DNA of 64,000 bases from contig CAXBFJ010000001.1 of assembly GCA_963975245.1 (NCBI GenBank), forward strand, positions 372,001 to 436,000, in the 5' to 3' direction. Shown one piece after another: positions 18,024-26,515 of the stretch. The DNA comes from Panacagrimonas sp963975245 (GTDB lineage: Bacteria > Pseudomonadota > Gammaproteobacteria > Nevskiales > Nevskiaceae). Under the pieces are notes generated by a model. That model had not been told where the DNA came from, made no database searches, and saw nothing but the letters and a program-made list of their open reading frames with translations. The position numbers were made by a program, and so were the translations under genes. Numbering within the stretch: position 1 is the first letter of the stretch; each line of letters starts with the position of its first letter.

Positions 18024-18039
18024 ACGCAAAAAAGAGCGT
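18024..18039. promoter_or_regulatory. Operator-like palindrome 2 upstream of hipB
   Basis: ACGCAAAAAAGAGCGT repeats the ACGC-N8-GCGT half-site layout of the site at 17938, with a centre-to-centre distance of 86 bases. It lies 35 bases before hipB. Confidence 0.5.
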
Positions 18040-18073
18040 ATTAAATCAACGATGTCGTCGTAAAAGGTCATAT

Positions 18074-18463
18074 ATGGCACATAAGGTGGATTTTAATATC
18101 GCAAGCAGTGTGCAGATTGAGCAGGCGCTCTGCCTGCGCCTGGAAGAAATCCGGCTGGCTCGTAACATCACTCAGCGCCAGCTGGCCGAGACTGCGGGTG
18201 TCTCTTTGCGCACCATCAGCCGAATCGCCAAGGGAGAAGGCTCATCTTTTGACACCATTATCCGGGTCATGAGGGCATTGGGCATCCAGCAGAATCTGGA
18301 AACCCTGCTGCCAGACCCCGCGGTGCGCCCGATAGAGCGCGCACGTTTGCATGGACAGCAGCGTCAGCGCGCGCGGCCGGTCCAGAATGACACTACTGGT
18401 GAGCCTTGGCAGTGGGGCGATTCCGAAGCCGATGCGGACGGAGCCTCAGACCGTGAGCCATGA
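18074..18463 (+). CDS. hipB: HipB-like antitoxin, XRE-family DNA-binding protein
   Basis: 129 aa. A Cro/C1-type helix-turn-helix spans residues ~31-57 (NITQRQLAETAGVSLRTISRIAKGEG), preceded by the FNIASSVQIEQALCLRL helix seen in HipB relatives. The basic tail (RARLHGQQRQRARP) is longer than in E. coli HipB. It should bind HipA and repress its own promoter, where two matching palindromes lie upstream. Its end overlaps the HipA start by 32 bases, as expected for a toxin-antitoxin pair. Confidence 0.85.
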   Translation: MAHKVDFNIASSVQIEQALCLRLEEIRLARNITQRQLAETAGVSLRTISRIAKGEGSSFDTIIRVMRALGIQQNLETLLPDPAVRPIERARLHGQQRQRARPVQNDTTGEPWQWGDSEADADGASDREP

Positions 18464-19751
18464 CGCATGGGTGCGTTTGTGGGGACGCACGATTGGTGCG
18501 GTCAGCTGGCTGGAAGATCGCGAAATTGGCGTGTTCCAGTACGTGCCGGAGTTTCTGGGCAGCGGCATCCAGATTGCGCCTCTGACAATGCCGCTGTTGG
18601 AGTTTCCGTACGAATTTCCTGCCTTGCCGCGCAACACCTTCAAGGGCCTGCCCGGGCTGCTGGCTGATTCGCTGCCGGACAAATTCGGCAACGCCGTGAT
18701 CGACGCATGGCTGGCGGAACAGGGAAGGGAGGCATCGAGTTTTCACCCGGTGGAGCGGCTGTGCTACATCGGCACACGCGGCATGGGTGCGCTGGAATTT
18801 GAACCAGCGCTGCCAGCCTCACCGAGCAAATCCAGCCAGATCGACATTGCGAGATTGGTGGGTCTGGCGTCGCAGGTGCTGGCGCAACGTGCCAATCTGG
18901 CCGGACATTTCAATCAGGCGGATGACCACGAAGCCATTGAGGACATTCTTCGTGTTGGCACATCAGCGGGCGGCGCGCGTGCCAAGGCCATCCTCGCTTG
19001 GAATCCGCAGACCAACGAGTTTCGTTCCGGCCAGGTCAAAAGCGCTCAGGGTTTCGAACCCTGGCTGATGAAGTTTGATGGTGTCAGTAACAATCGCGAC
19101 AAGGAGCTGGCGGACCCGCAGGGTTATGGGCGAATCGAGTACGCCTACTACCTGATGGCGCGTGAAGCCGGAATCGAGATGAGCCCCTGCCGCTTGCATC
19201 ACGAGGGCGGGCGCAGTCACTTCATGACACGCCGCTTCGATCGCACTGCTTCCGGTCAGAAGCTGCACATGCAGTCGCTGGGTGCTATGGCGCACTACGA
19301 CTACAACCAGGCCGGAAGCTACAGCTACGAGCAGGCCGTACAGGTGGCCCGACGCCTGCAGCTGGGTGCCAGTGATATCGCTCAACTGGTGTTGCGCGCA
19401 ATGTTCAACATCCTGTCGCGCAATCAGGATGACCACGTCAAGAACATCGCGTTTCTCATGGATCGCACCGGGCGCTGGAAGCTTTCACCCGCCTTTGACG
19501 TCAGCTACGCCTACGCACCTCAGGGCGCCTGGACGCAGCAACATCAGATGAGCCTCAACGCAAAGCGAGACGGGTTTGAGACCGACGACCTGAAGAGTTT
19601 CGCAAACAATGCCGGCCTTAAACCCGCGCAAGCCAGGACACTACTGGAGCAGGCCCGAGCCGCCATCTCGAATTGGCCGCAATCGGCTGAAAGCGCGGGT
19701 GTCCCAGCCGATCAGGCCGTCAGCATCGGCAAAGCACATCGACTGATCTGA
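18432..19751 (+). CDS. hipA: HipA-family serine/threonine kinase toxin
   Basis: 439 aa from ATG 18432. Upstream in-frame starts exist back to 18351, but this one fits the family N-terminus (WVRLWGRTIGAVSW). The N-terminal HipA subdomain spans residues ~8-110. A GTSAGGARAK loop with Ser178 is where HipA proteins autophosphorylate. The catalytic DDHxKN motif is Asp333-Asp334-His335...Lys337-Asn338, and the metal-binding SPAFDVSY motif has Asp356. All key residues are present, so the kinase is probably active. Known HipA targets are aminoacyl-tRNA synthetases such as GltX; the target here is unknown. Confidence 0.88.
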   Translation: MRTEPQTVSHDAWVRLWGRTIGAVSWLEDREIGVFQYVPEFLGSGIQIAPLTMPLLEFPYEFPALPRNTFKGLPGLLADSLPDKFGNAVIDAWLAEQGREASSFHPVERLCYIGTRGMGALEFEPALPASPSKSSQIDIARLVGLASQVLAQRANLAGHFNQADDHEAIEDILRVGTSAGGARAKAILAWNPQTNEFRSGQVKSAQGFEPWLMKFDGVSNNRDKELADPQGYGRIEYAYYLMAREAGIEMSPCRLHHEGGRSHFMTRRFDRTASGQKLHMQSLGAMAHYDYNQAGSYSYEQAVQVARRLQLGASDIAQLVLRAMFNILSRNQDDHVKNIAFLMDRTGRWKLSPAFDVSYAYAPQGAWTQQHQMSLNAKRDGFETDDLKSFANNAGLKPAQARTLLEQARAAISNWPQSAESAGVPADQAVSIGKAHRLI

Positions 19752-20080
19752 TGCCGAAGGAGGATGTCGATAAGCAAAATGCAACGGCGGAAAGCTGCCC
19801 TTTGCGGAGTTCATCCGCGGCGGAATCTTCGTATTAGCCACGCACATGGGATGACTGCTATCGGGCATCCGACTTCGGTCGCATCGCGACCGTCAGATCA
19901 GGATGGACAAAGTCGCATCGTGCCAGATGGAGATATTCGTCAGCAGCAATGCCGCCAAGAAACCACCTAGAAGCACAATTTGACCGCTCCTAAGCTGACG
20001 CGAAAGTTGATATTGGCTTTAATTCGGGCGCTGCTGGAACCGGGAGGATGTGACGCACGGCAATCCTCGACAATGCCTCA
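19752..20080. other. Intergenic region, no gene recognised
   Basis: 329 bases between hipA and the LysR gene. On the minus strand a 41-codon stretch (about 19901-20023) reads as a hydrophobic segment, GGFLAALLLTNISIW, but has no start, no Shine-Dalgarno and no recognised family. It could be a decayed membrane-protein remnant or chance. Confidence 0.3.
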
Positions 20081-20983
20081 CTATTCTTGTTGGCGCTGAG
20101 CGCAGACCTCGCGAACACATCCGCGCAGCCATCGGTGTGCAGGGTCCCCATCGAACCGCGGATGCCACAGCAGGGAAACCGTGAACCGCGGCATTGGCAG
20201 TGGCAGCGGAAAGCTGTGCATGCCGGCGAACAGGTTTCCGGTATGCCGTTCATGAACTGTCGCGACGATATCCGAAGCTCTGGCCAGGGCCAGCGCTGCG
20301 GAAAAGCCACCGACGACCGCAACGATCTTTCGCTTGAGTCCGAGTTCTGCCAAAGCATCGTCGACGTGACCCTTGTCACCCTCTCTGCGCGAAACATGGA
20401 CGTGAGCGGCGGCTGCATATCGGGAAGACGTCATTTTCCCTTTGCTCAGCGGGTGCCCGGCTCGTACAACGCCAACGTAGCGATCCCGGAATAGTGACTG
20501 CGCACGCACTTCCGGACTGATCGATTGATCCACCACTCCCGTTTCCAGATCAACGGTACCGTCCCGCAGGGGGTCACTGGTCTTTTCGAGTTTGTGCAGG
20601 AAGTGCATTTGCACGCCCGGCGCTTCGGCGGACACGCGGGCCAATAGGCTGGCGCCGAAGTTTTCCACAAAGCCCTCGCTGGCGCGAAACGTGAACGTGC
20701 GATCGAGTTGCCTGAGATCCAGTTGATTGGCGGGTCGCAATGCCGTTTCGGCATCGCGGACCAGTTGACCGATTGAATCGCGAAGCTCCAGGGCTCGGGG
20801 TGATGCCACCAGACCACGTCCCGCGCGGACCAGCAGCGGATCACCTGTGGCTTCCCGAAGTCGTGCGAGTGAACGACTCATCGCCGATGGGCTGAGTCGC
20901 AGCCGCCGGGCGGCGCGGGCAACACTGCCCTCTGACAGCACGGCTTCCAGGGTGAAAAGCAGATTCAGATCGGGTCGCGTCAT
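20081..20983 (-). CDS. LysR-family transcriptional regulator
   Basis: 300 aa from ATG 20983. The N-terminal winged HTH (DLNLLFTLEAVLSEGSVARAARRLRLSPSAMSRSLARLRE) is followed by the periplasmic-binding-protein-like effector domain. An upstream ATG at 21001 adds six residues but would lie on the palindrome at 20997-21013, so the downstream start is preferred. It is divergent from a cupin gene and an MFS exporter gene, its probable targets. Confidence 0.9.
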   Translation of the reverse strand: MTRPDLNLLFTLEAVLSEGSVARAARRLRLSPSAMSRSLARLREATGDPLLVRAGRGLVASPRALELRDSIGQLVRDAETALRPANQLDLRQLDRTFTFRASEGFVENFGASLLARVSAEAPGVQMHFLHKLEKTSDPLRDGTVDLETGVVDQSISPEVRAQSLFRDRYVGVVRAGHPLSKGKMTSSRYAAAAHVHVSRREGDKGHVDDALAELGLKRKIVAVVGGFSAALALARASDIVATVHERHTGNLFAGMHSFPLPLPMPRFTVSLLWHPRFDGDPAHRWLRGCVREVCAQRQQE

Positions 20984-20996
20984 ATAGGGCGTTGCA

Positions 20997-21013
20997 TGCA
21001 CTTATGGAGTGCA
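20997..21013. promoter_or_regulatory. Perfect palindrome, candidate LysR operator
   Basis: TGCACT-TATGG-AGTGCA is a perfect 6-5-6 inverted repeat and fits the T-N11-A class of LysR boxes. It sits between the LysR start and the divergent cupin/MFS genes, 93 bases before the cupin ATG. Confidence 0.55.
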
Positions 21014-21105
21014 AATGATGCGCCTTCCGCCATGCACGCTCAAACCCTAATTTGGCCGGAACAAGCCCGGGCAATCTCGGTTCGGGCAGAACCGGAGAAA
21101 CGATC

Positions 21106-21651
21106 ATGGCCCGCAATACACTCGAAACTTCTATTGAGGGAATCAGGACGGCGTGGGGACCGCTGAGCAGTGAGGTGGTTGCCGCGTGTAAACGTCACCT
21201 GGAGGATTTGCTCAAGGCACCCGACACCGAGGATTGGCTGTCATCACTTCACAGCGAAGCTCCTGCGAGCAAAGCGCTGCACAGGGATCCGACGCATGGA
21301 TTTATTCTGCTGGCGCACGCGGAAAGCGCCGGGCTTTACCGGCCGCCACACGATCACGGCCGGGCGTGGGTCATCTACGCGGTTCAGCAAGGTGAAATCG
21401 AAATGGGAACCTATGCCCGGATCGAAAAGCCGGATGGCAGCGCGAAGCTCGTCAAGAGAAATTCGACCCCGGTCCGACCCGGACAAGTGCAGGTCTATCT
21501 CCCCGGAGATATTCATGACACTCGTTGCATCACGGGGTCCGCGCTTCTGTACCGCTTTACCGAGCGAGACCTGAAAAAGGAGGACAAAGAGGAGCACCGG
21601 GTGACGCGATATGTGGAGCGGGACGGCGTCTGGATGTCGGGCTTCGCATGA
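21106..21651 (+). CDS. Cupin-fold protein (cysteine dioxygenase-like metal site)
   Basis: 181 aa from ATG 21106, which has GGAGAAACG upstream; the frame is open to 21052. The HDHGRAWVIYAVQQGEIEMGTY segment supplies the metal-binding His-X-His and Glu of a cupin. The second cupin motif is around PGDIHDTRCI, with the third His. The pattern resembles COG5553/cysteine-dioxygenase-type enzymes, but no substrate can be assigned. Its stop overlaps the MFS start (ATGA), so the pair is coupled. It may modify the exported compound or a related small molecule. Confidence 0.65.
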   Translation: MARNTLETSIEGIRTAWGPLSSEVVAACKRHLEDLLKAPDTEDWLSSLHSEAPASKALHRDPTHGFILLAHAESAGLYRPPHDHGRAWVIYAVQQGEIEMGTYARIEKPDGSAKLVKRNSTPVRPGQVQVYLPGDIHDTRCITGSALLYRFTERDLKKEDKEEHRVTRYVERDGVWMSGFA

Positions 21652-23036
21652 ACGCGCCCTCTGACGTTGCAGTGGGTGGCCTGTCGGGGTCGCGTCCGCT
21701 GTTTGCGATAGCATCTGTTCTGGCCGCCATGGTGCTTGTGGTGCTGGATGCAGCCGTTGCCAATGTGGCGCTGCCCTCTATCGCGCAATCACTCCAGGTC
21801 ACGCCTGCGAAGTCGATCTGGGTGATCACCGCCTACCAGTCCGCTCTGGTGATGGCGCTGCTGCCCTGTGCCGCGCTCGGTGAGAGTGTTGGCTACCGCC
21901 GTGTCTTCACGGTTGGCGTTGCCTTGTTCGTCCTTGCTTCCGTGCTGTGCGCGCTGTCGCCGTCCCTGACATGGCTCGTCGTCGCGCGCTTCGTGCAGGG
22001 ACTCGGAGGCGCAGCGGTCATGGCGCTGGGCGTCGCGTTATTGCGCACGGTCGTTCCACATCGACGGCTCGGCGCTGCCATCGGTTGGAACGCCGTTGCC
22101 GTGGCCCTGTCGTCAGCGGCGGGTCCGGCAATCGGGGCGGCAATATTGTCCGTATCGAGCTGGCAATTTCTGTTCGCCATCAATCTGCCCTTGGGTGTGC
22201 TGGTCCTGCTCGCCAGCCGCGCGTTTCCGCATGTCAGTGGCATCAATCGCCGTCTGGACCTTTTCAGTGTGGCGCTGAATGCTGGTGCGTTTGCGTCCTT
22301 TGTGATCGGCGCCGAGATTCTTCCCGCACGTCCTGTGATGGCATTCGGACTCATCGGTACCGCAGCCATCGCGCTGATCGTCCTAGTTCGACGTGAGCGA
22401 CCGAAGAAAGCGCCGCTGATCCCGCTTGATCTGCTCGGTGCCCGCTCATTCCGCATTTCAGTAACGGCATCGATCCTGCTGTTTACCAGTACTTCCGCAT
22501 CACTGGTGGCCTTGCCGTTCTACCTGCAGCATGGACTTGGCCAGAACATATGGATGACCGGGCTTTACATGACGCCCTGGCCGCTGTCTGTGGCGGTCGC
22601 AGCGCCATTTGTGGCGCGCCTTGCGAGTCATGTGTCAACGGCCTCGCTCTGTGCAGCGGGCGGAATATGTCTCGCCTTGGGGCTCGCCGCTGCCGCGATG
22701 TGGCCGCTGCAGGAAAGCCTGCTGCCGCTCGCGTTCCTGACCACGTTGTGCGGTCTTGGATTCGGCCTGTTTCAGGTGCCCAATAACCAGAACATGTTTC
22801 TCTCAGTGCCGAGCGAGCGAAGTGGCGCAGCGGGAGGCATGCAGGGCACGGCACGGCTGACGGGGCAAACGGCAGGCGCAATCCTCATGACGCTGCTCTT
22901 CACCCTGACATCGGTCAGCGCTGCGCCCCGCATTGGTTTAGGTATCGCTGCGGCGTTGGCATTGGCAGCAGGCATTGTGAGTTTGCTGCGCGTCAATTCG
23001 AACGCAAATGGCTCGTGCGATGCGCCGCGGCCCTGA
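21648..23036 (+). CDS. MFS drug exporter, DHA2 (EmrB/QacA-like) family
   Basis: 462 aa from ATG 21648, which overlaps the cupin stop by four bases. About 14 membrane segments. The DHA2 features are LDAAVANVALPSIAQSL in TM1, GYRRVFTVGVALFVLAS in loop 2-3 and VARFVQGLGGAAVMALG (motif C region). It should be a proton-driven multidrug-type efflux pump in the inner membrane. The divergent LysR gene suggests inducible expression. Confidence 0.88.
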   Translation: MNAPSDVAVGGLSGSRPLFAIASVLAAMVLVVLDAAVANVALPSIAQSLQVTPAKSIWVITAYQSALVMALLPCAALGESVGYRRVFTVGVALFVLASVLCALSPSLTWLVVARFVQGLGGAAVMALGVALLRTVVPHRRLGAAIGWNAVAVALSSAAGPAIGAAILSVSSWQFLFAINLPLGVLVLLASRAFPHVSGINRRLDLFSVALNAGAFASFVIGAEILPARPVMAFGLIGTAAIALIVLVRRERPKKAPLIPLDLLGARSFRISVTASILLFTSTSASLVALPFYLQHGLGQNIWMTGLYMTPWPLSVAVAAPFVARLASHVSTASLCAAGGICLALGLAAAAMWPLQESLLPLAFLTTLCGLGFGLFQVPNNQNMFLSVPSERSGAAGGMQGTARLTGQTAGAILMTLLFTLTSVSAAPRIGLGIAAALALAAGIVSLLRVNSNANGSCDAPRP

Positions 23037-23511
23037 CCGCTAAGGCAAGGTTCGAGAAAGTATCGACTCGAAGATGGATTTGAAGTGATCGATACCAGTC
23101 ACCCTGCTTTCACGGCAGTCATGTTAGAGACGTGTCAGATATCGACTGCTTGACGGGCTGGCTCAAGATGATTGCTGGCATTTCGCGATGCGTGCTCAAG
23201 AGTGGTCGCGTTCTGGAAGCGCAATTGGAGTATCGCGCTTCTGCTACAAGCGCATTCTCTCGGCTTCTCAGCAATCAAAAACAACGACTCGATTCGCACT
23301 GGTTGTTTCAAAACGGCCGCGGGCGACTCGATTGTGATTTGAGCGTTGCCCCGTATCGCTGTAGAAAATTTGATGAACCGTGGCTTTTCCGGGTCCGAGT
23401 CGGCTGAGGTTCACAAGGGATTCGTAAACTGGCGTAGCTCACAGGGTTGCGCGTGTCTTCTGTTGTGTCGCGTGTCTTGTCTCGCCTAACTCGTAGAAAC
23501 TGGAGTCGCTC
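23037..23511. other. Intergenic region upstream of cti with recurring CGACTC/GAGTCG
   Basis: 475 bases without a convincing gene; a 91-codon frame with a GTG start at 23132 has no family resemblance. The hexamer CGACTC or its complement occurs at about 23064, 23285, 23333, 23396, 23503 and 23513, twice within CGACTCGATT. Whether these are regulator sites is unknown. Confidence 0.35.
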
Positions 23512-25875
23512 TTGAGTCGTCTAATTTTTGCCGTCGCTGCTGTGGGAGCGGCCTTGTCGATCTACGCCTGTAGTCGTGCCTACATTCAGCCAGAAGCACT
23601 GACGCCGCCAGTGGCCGCGGCCCAGACCGTGCATTACCGCCAAGATGTGCAGCCCATCTTTGAACAGAAGTGTGCCGCCTGCCACGCCTGCAACGATGCG
23701 CCCTGTCAGCTCAAGCTGACCAATTGGGAAGGCACCGAACGTGGTGCCTCAAAGCTGCCGGTTTACAACGGCACGAGGAAGGATGATCAGGCACCGACCC
23801 GTCTGGGAATCGATGCAATACGGACATCAGACTGGCGAAAGATCGGATTCTTCTCTGCGCTCTACGCACCGGAGAATGACGAAGCCTCGCTGATGGAGTC
23901 TTCGCTGATCAGTCGCATGATTGAGCTGGGTCACGCCCATCCCTGGGAGCCCAATAGCAAGATTCCGGAACATATCGAGTTGGACCGCGGGCGAGAGAAC
24001 GTTTGCCCCACAATTGCGGAGTTTGATGACTACGCCGAGGAGCGTCCGCTGCAAGGCATGCCGCTGGCCGTCACGGGTCTGACTGAGCAGGAGTACCAGA
24101 CACTCAGCGCCTGGACGGCGGAAGGCAGCGTTGTGGAGCCGTCCCTGTTGTCGCCTTCACCTTCGGAGGCCAAAGCGATCCAGACCTGGGAGGCGTTTCT
24201 GAATCGCGATAGCAAACGAGAGCAGTTGGTGGCGCGCTATCTGTTTGAGCATCTGTTCATCGCGCATCTGCATTTCGCCAGCGAAGACAAACCCAATTTC
24301 TATGAGTTGGTGCGCTCTCGCACGCCGCCGGGGCAGGCGGTGGTGCCGGTGGCGACAACAAGACCCAATGGACAGGCCGATGGCCCGGTGTTTTATCGTT
24401 TCCGCCTGATTACTGAAACGCTGGTCCAGAAGACGCACATTACCTATGCCCTCAGCGAGGAGAAGCTGCGTCGTTTTGAATCCCTGTTCTATGCAGACGA
24501 CTGGGAAGTGGATCAGCTGCCCGGTTATTCCAAGGCCGATCGGGCGAATGCCTTTGCCACATTTGCGGCAATTCCAGCCAGGGCGCGTTACCAGTTCATG
24601 CTGGATGACGCTGAATACTTTGTGCGCACCTTTATTCGCGGACCGGTGTGTGCTGGCCAGATCGCAACCGATGTCATCCGCGATCAGTTCTGGGTGAGTT
24701 TCGAAGATCCCGAGACCGAGCGCTACGTCAACAGTGCTGACTATCGAAAGAAGGTCACACCATTGATTGGCGTGCCCGGGCAGGACTCCGACCTGATTGA
24801 TGTTGCTGAGCAGTGGGATAAGTATCGCGATCAGCGAAATCGATACATGGAAAGTCGCCAGGCTGAGTACGCCCGTGCACAGCCCGAAGGTCCTGGTCTT
24901 GATGATCTGTGGGATGGCGACGGCAGCAATCGCGATGCCCTGCTCACGGTATTTCGGCATCACGACAGTGCGGCTGTGCGGCGCGGCCTGCACGGCACCT
25001 TGCCAGAATCCTTGTGGGTCATGGATTACCCGCTGCTTGAACGCACGTATTACAACCTGGTCGTCAATTTCAACGTGTTCGGCAGTGTTTCCCATCAGCT
25101 TCAGACCCGGCTTTATTTTGATCTGATCCGCAATGAGGGCGAGTACAACTTTCTTCGTTTCATGCCCCCTAGCGCTCGCGAGAAAATTCGGAAGTCCTGG
25201 TATCGCGGGATGGGCGAGGTCAAGTTGTTCACCACCTATGCCAAGGCGGATGACGCCGCGCCGACCCGCATCGCCTATCAAACGGACGATCCCAAGGCTG
25301 AGTTTGCAAACAAGCTTTTCTCGCACATGAGCAAGATCACCGGCCCGGATGATGTGCTCAATCGTTGCGTGGATGGTGCCTGCGACGAGTCCGGCACACC
25401 TGAAGCGCTGCGGCCAATCCACGCGGCCCTGCGTGAACTGGCGGGTAAGACCGGCGCGCAGTTGCCCGTCATACCGCTTCTTCCTGAATTGGTTTACCTG
25501 AGGATTAAGCCTGCCGGAGAAGCGCCCCTGATCTACGCGCTGGTTCATAACCGTGCTCACACCAACGTCGCGTTTCTGCTCGGTGAAGAGCTGCGTTTTG
25601 AGCCGGAGAAGGACACGCTAACCGTGATGGAAGGCGCCATTGGCAGCTATCCGAACTTCATGTTCGATGTTCCGTCGACCGAAGTAGCGGACTTCGTCAA
25701 AGCCTTGTCATCCGCAGAAGACGCAAAAGCGCTTGAAGCTGTAGTAGAGCAGTGGGGCGTGCGCCGCACTCACCCCAATTTCTGGGCGCTCTTTCACGAT
25801 CTGTCTCGCTACGTGGATCGGACCCAGCCCATCGAGACCGGAATTTTCGACATGAGCCGATACGAGAATCTCTGA
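23512..25875 (+). CDS. cti: Fatty acid cis/trans isomerase (periplasmic c-type cytochrome)
   Basis: 787 aa, typical for Cti. The TTG start is supported by GGAG seven bases upstream. N-terminal export signal ~1-20; Cys20 might be lipidated, but the lipobox is poor. Heme-binding CAACH (Cys54, Cys57, His58) comes in the EQKCAACHAC context, followed by the LKLTNWEGTERGASK segment seen in Cti. The enzyme isomerises cis- to trans-unsaturated acyl chains of membrane phospholipids without moving the double bond. It protects against solvents and heat, mainly in Pseudomonas, Vibrio and hydrocarbon degraders. The stop is immediately followed by the tRNA-derived tandem repeats. Confidence 0.9.
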   Translation: MSRLIFAVAAVGAALSIYACSRAYIQPEALTPPVAAAQTVHYRQDVQPIFEQKCAACHACNDAPCQLKLTNWEGTERGASKLPVYNGTRKDDQAPTRLGIDAIRTSDWRKIGFFSALYAPENDEASLMESSLISRMIELGHAHPWEPNSKIPEHIELDRGRENVCPTIAEFDDYAEERPLQGMPLAVTGLTEQEYQTLSAWTAEGSVVEPSLLSPSPSEAKAIQTWEAFLNRDSKREQLVARYLFEHLFIAHLHFASEDKPNFYELVRSRTPPGQAVVPVATTRPNGQADGPVFYRFRLITETLVQKTHITYALSEEKLRRFESLFYADDWEVDQLPGYSKADRANAFATFAAIPARARYQFMLDDAEYFVRTFIRGPVCAGQIATDVIRDQFWVSFEDPETERYVNSADYRKKVTPLIGVPGQDSDLIDVAEQWDKYRDQRNRYMESRQAEYARAQPEGPGLDDLWDGDGSNRDALLTVFRHHDSAAVRRGLHGTLPESLWVMDYPLLERTYYNLVVNFNVFGSVSHQLQTRLYFDLIRNEGEYNFLRFMPPSAREKIRKSWYRGMGEVKLFTTYAKADDAAPTRIAYQTDDPKAEFANKLFSHMSKITGPDDVLNRCVDGACDESGTPEALRPIHAALRELAGKTGAQLPVIPLLPELVYLRIKPAGEAPLIYALVHNRAHTNVAFLLGEELRFEPEKDTLTVMEGAIGSYPNFMFDVPSTEVADFVKALSSAEDAKALEAVVEQWGVRRTHPNFWALFHDLSRYVDRTQPIETGIFDMSRYENL

Positions 25876-26294
25876 GCGAGCGCCCAGAAGGATTCGACCA
25901 TTGACGGCGTCGCCTGCGGTGGCGGGGAGCGTAAGCGACCCAAGCTCCACGGAGGTTCGTCTGAACTCTGAGGCGGCACCGAACTGAATCGGTGCTCACT
26001 GTCGGGAGAGGGAATTGGCGCGACCGGAAGGATTCGACCACGGACGGCATCGTCGGCGGTGGCGGGGAGCGTAAGCGACCCAACCTCCACGGAGGTTCGT
26101 CTGAACTCTGAGACAGCGCCGAGCTGAATCGGTACTCGCTGTCGGGAGGGGGAATTGGCGCGCCCGGAAGGATTCGACCACGGACGGCGTCGCCGGCAGT
26201 GGCGGGGAGTGTAAGCGACCCAACCTCCACGGAGGTTCGTCTGAACTCTGGGACAGCGCTGAGCTGAATCGGTACTCGCTGTCGGGAAGGGAAT
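25876..26294 (-). repeat. Three ~140-bp tandem repeats each containing the tRNA-Arg 3' end
   Basis: The unit starts recur at 25881, 26021, 26161 and 26299/26300, giving a period of 140, 140 and 139. The last repeat boundary is the real tRNA 3' end. Each unit begins (plus-strand view) with a near copy of the last 22 nt of the tRNA gene. The copy at 26155-26176 is exact, that at 26015-26036 has one change, and the one near 25880 is more diverged. Each then has the same ~115-bp spacer with a GGAGGTT/AACCTCC hairpin. The repeats fill the whole cti-tRNA gap and lie downstream of the tRNA in its direction of transcription. Confidence 0.9.
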
Positions 26295-26371
26295 TGGCGC
26301 GCCCGGAAGGATTCGAACCTCCGACCCCTTGGTTCGAAGCCAAGTGCTCTATCCAGCTGAGCTACGGGCGC
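26295..26371 (-). tRNA. tRNA-Arg (anticodon TCG)
   Basis: 77 nt including an encoded CCA. On the minus strand it begins GCGCCCGTAGCTCAG and ends with CGGGCGC-G-CCA. The 7-bp acceptor stem pairs fully. Anticodon stem CTTGG/CCAAG holds the loop CTTCGAA, giving anticodon TCG (Arg CGA). The T-loop TTCGAATCC is present. Its 3' end is duplicated three times downstream. Confidence 0.95.
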
Positions 26372-26515
26372 CCTGTAGACGCGTGCATTGTAGCCGGGGT
26401 GCGGCTTGCGTGCGCGGCAGAGGGTCGTGGATTTGCCTCTGGATTCGCGTATCGTTGCCGCCTTTCCTCGCCTTTCTATCCCTGCAGCCATGCTTTTCGA
26501 GCGGATCAATCCCGA

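Noticed and set aside
23132..23407. 91-codon frame upstream of cti
   Set aside because: GTG start without ribosome site, no family pattern, and spans repeated CGACTC motifs; unlikely to be coding.
24157..25560. 467-codon minus-strand frame opposite cti
   Set aside because: Antisense shadow of the well-supported Cti gene in high-GC DNA; no domain or ribosome site.
25876..26294. CRISPR-like repeated array
   Set aside because: Units are contiguous 140-bp tandem copies without short conserved repeats and unique spacers; they derive from a tRNA 3' end.
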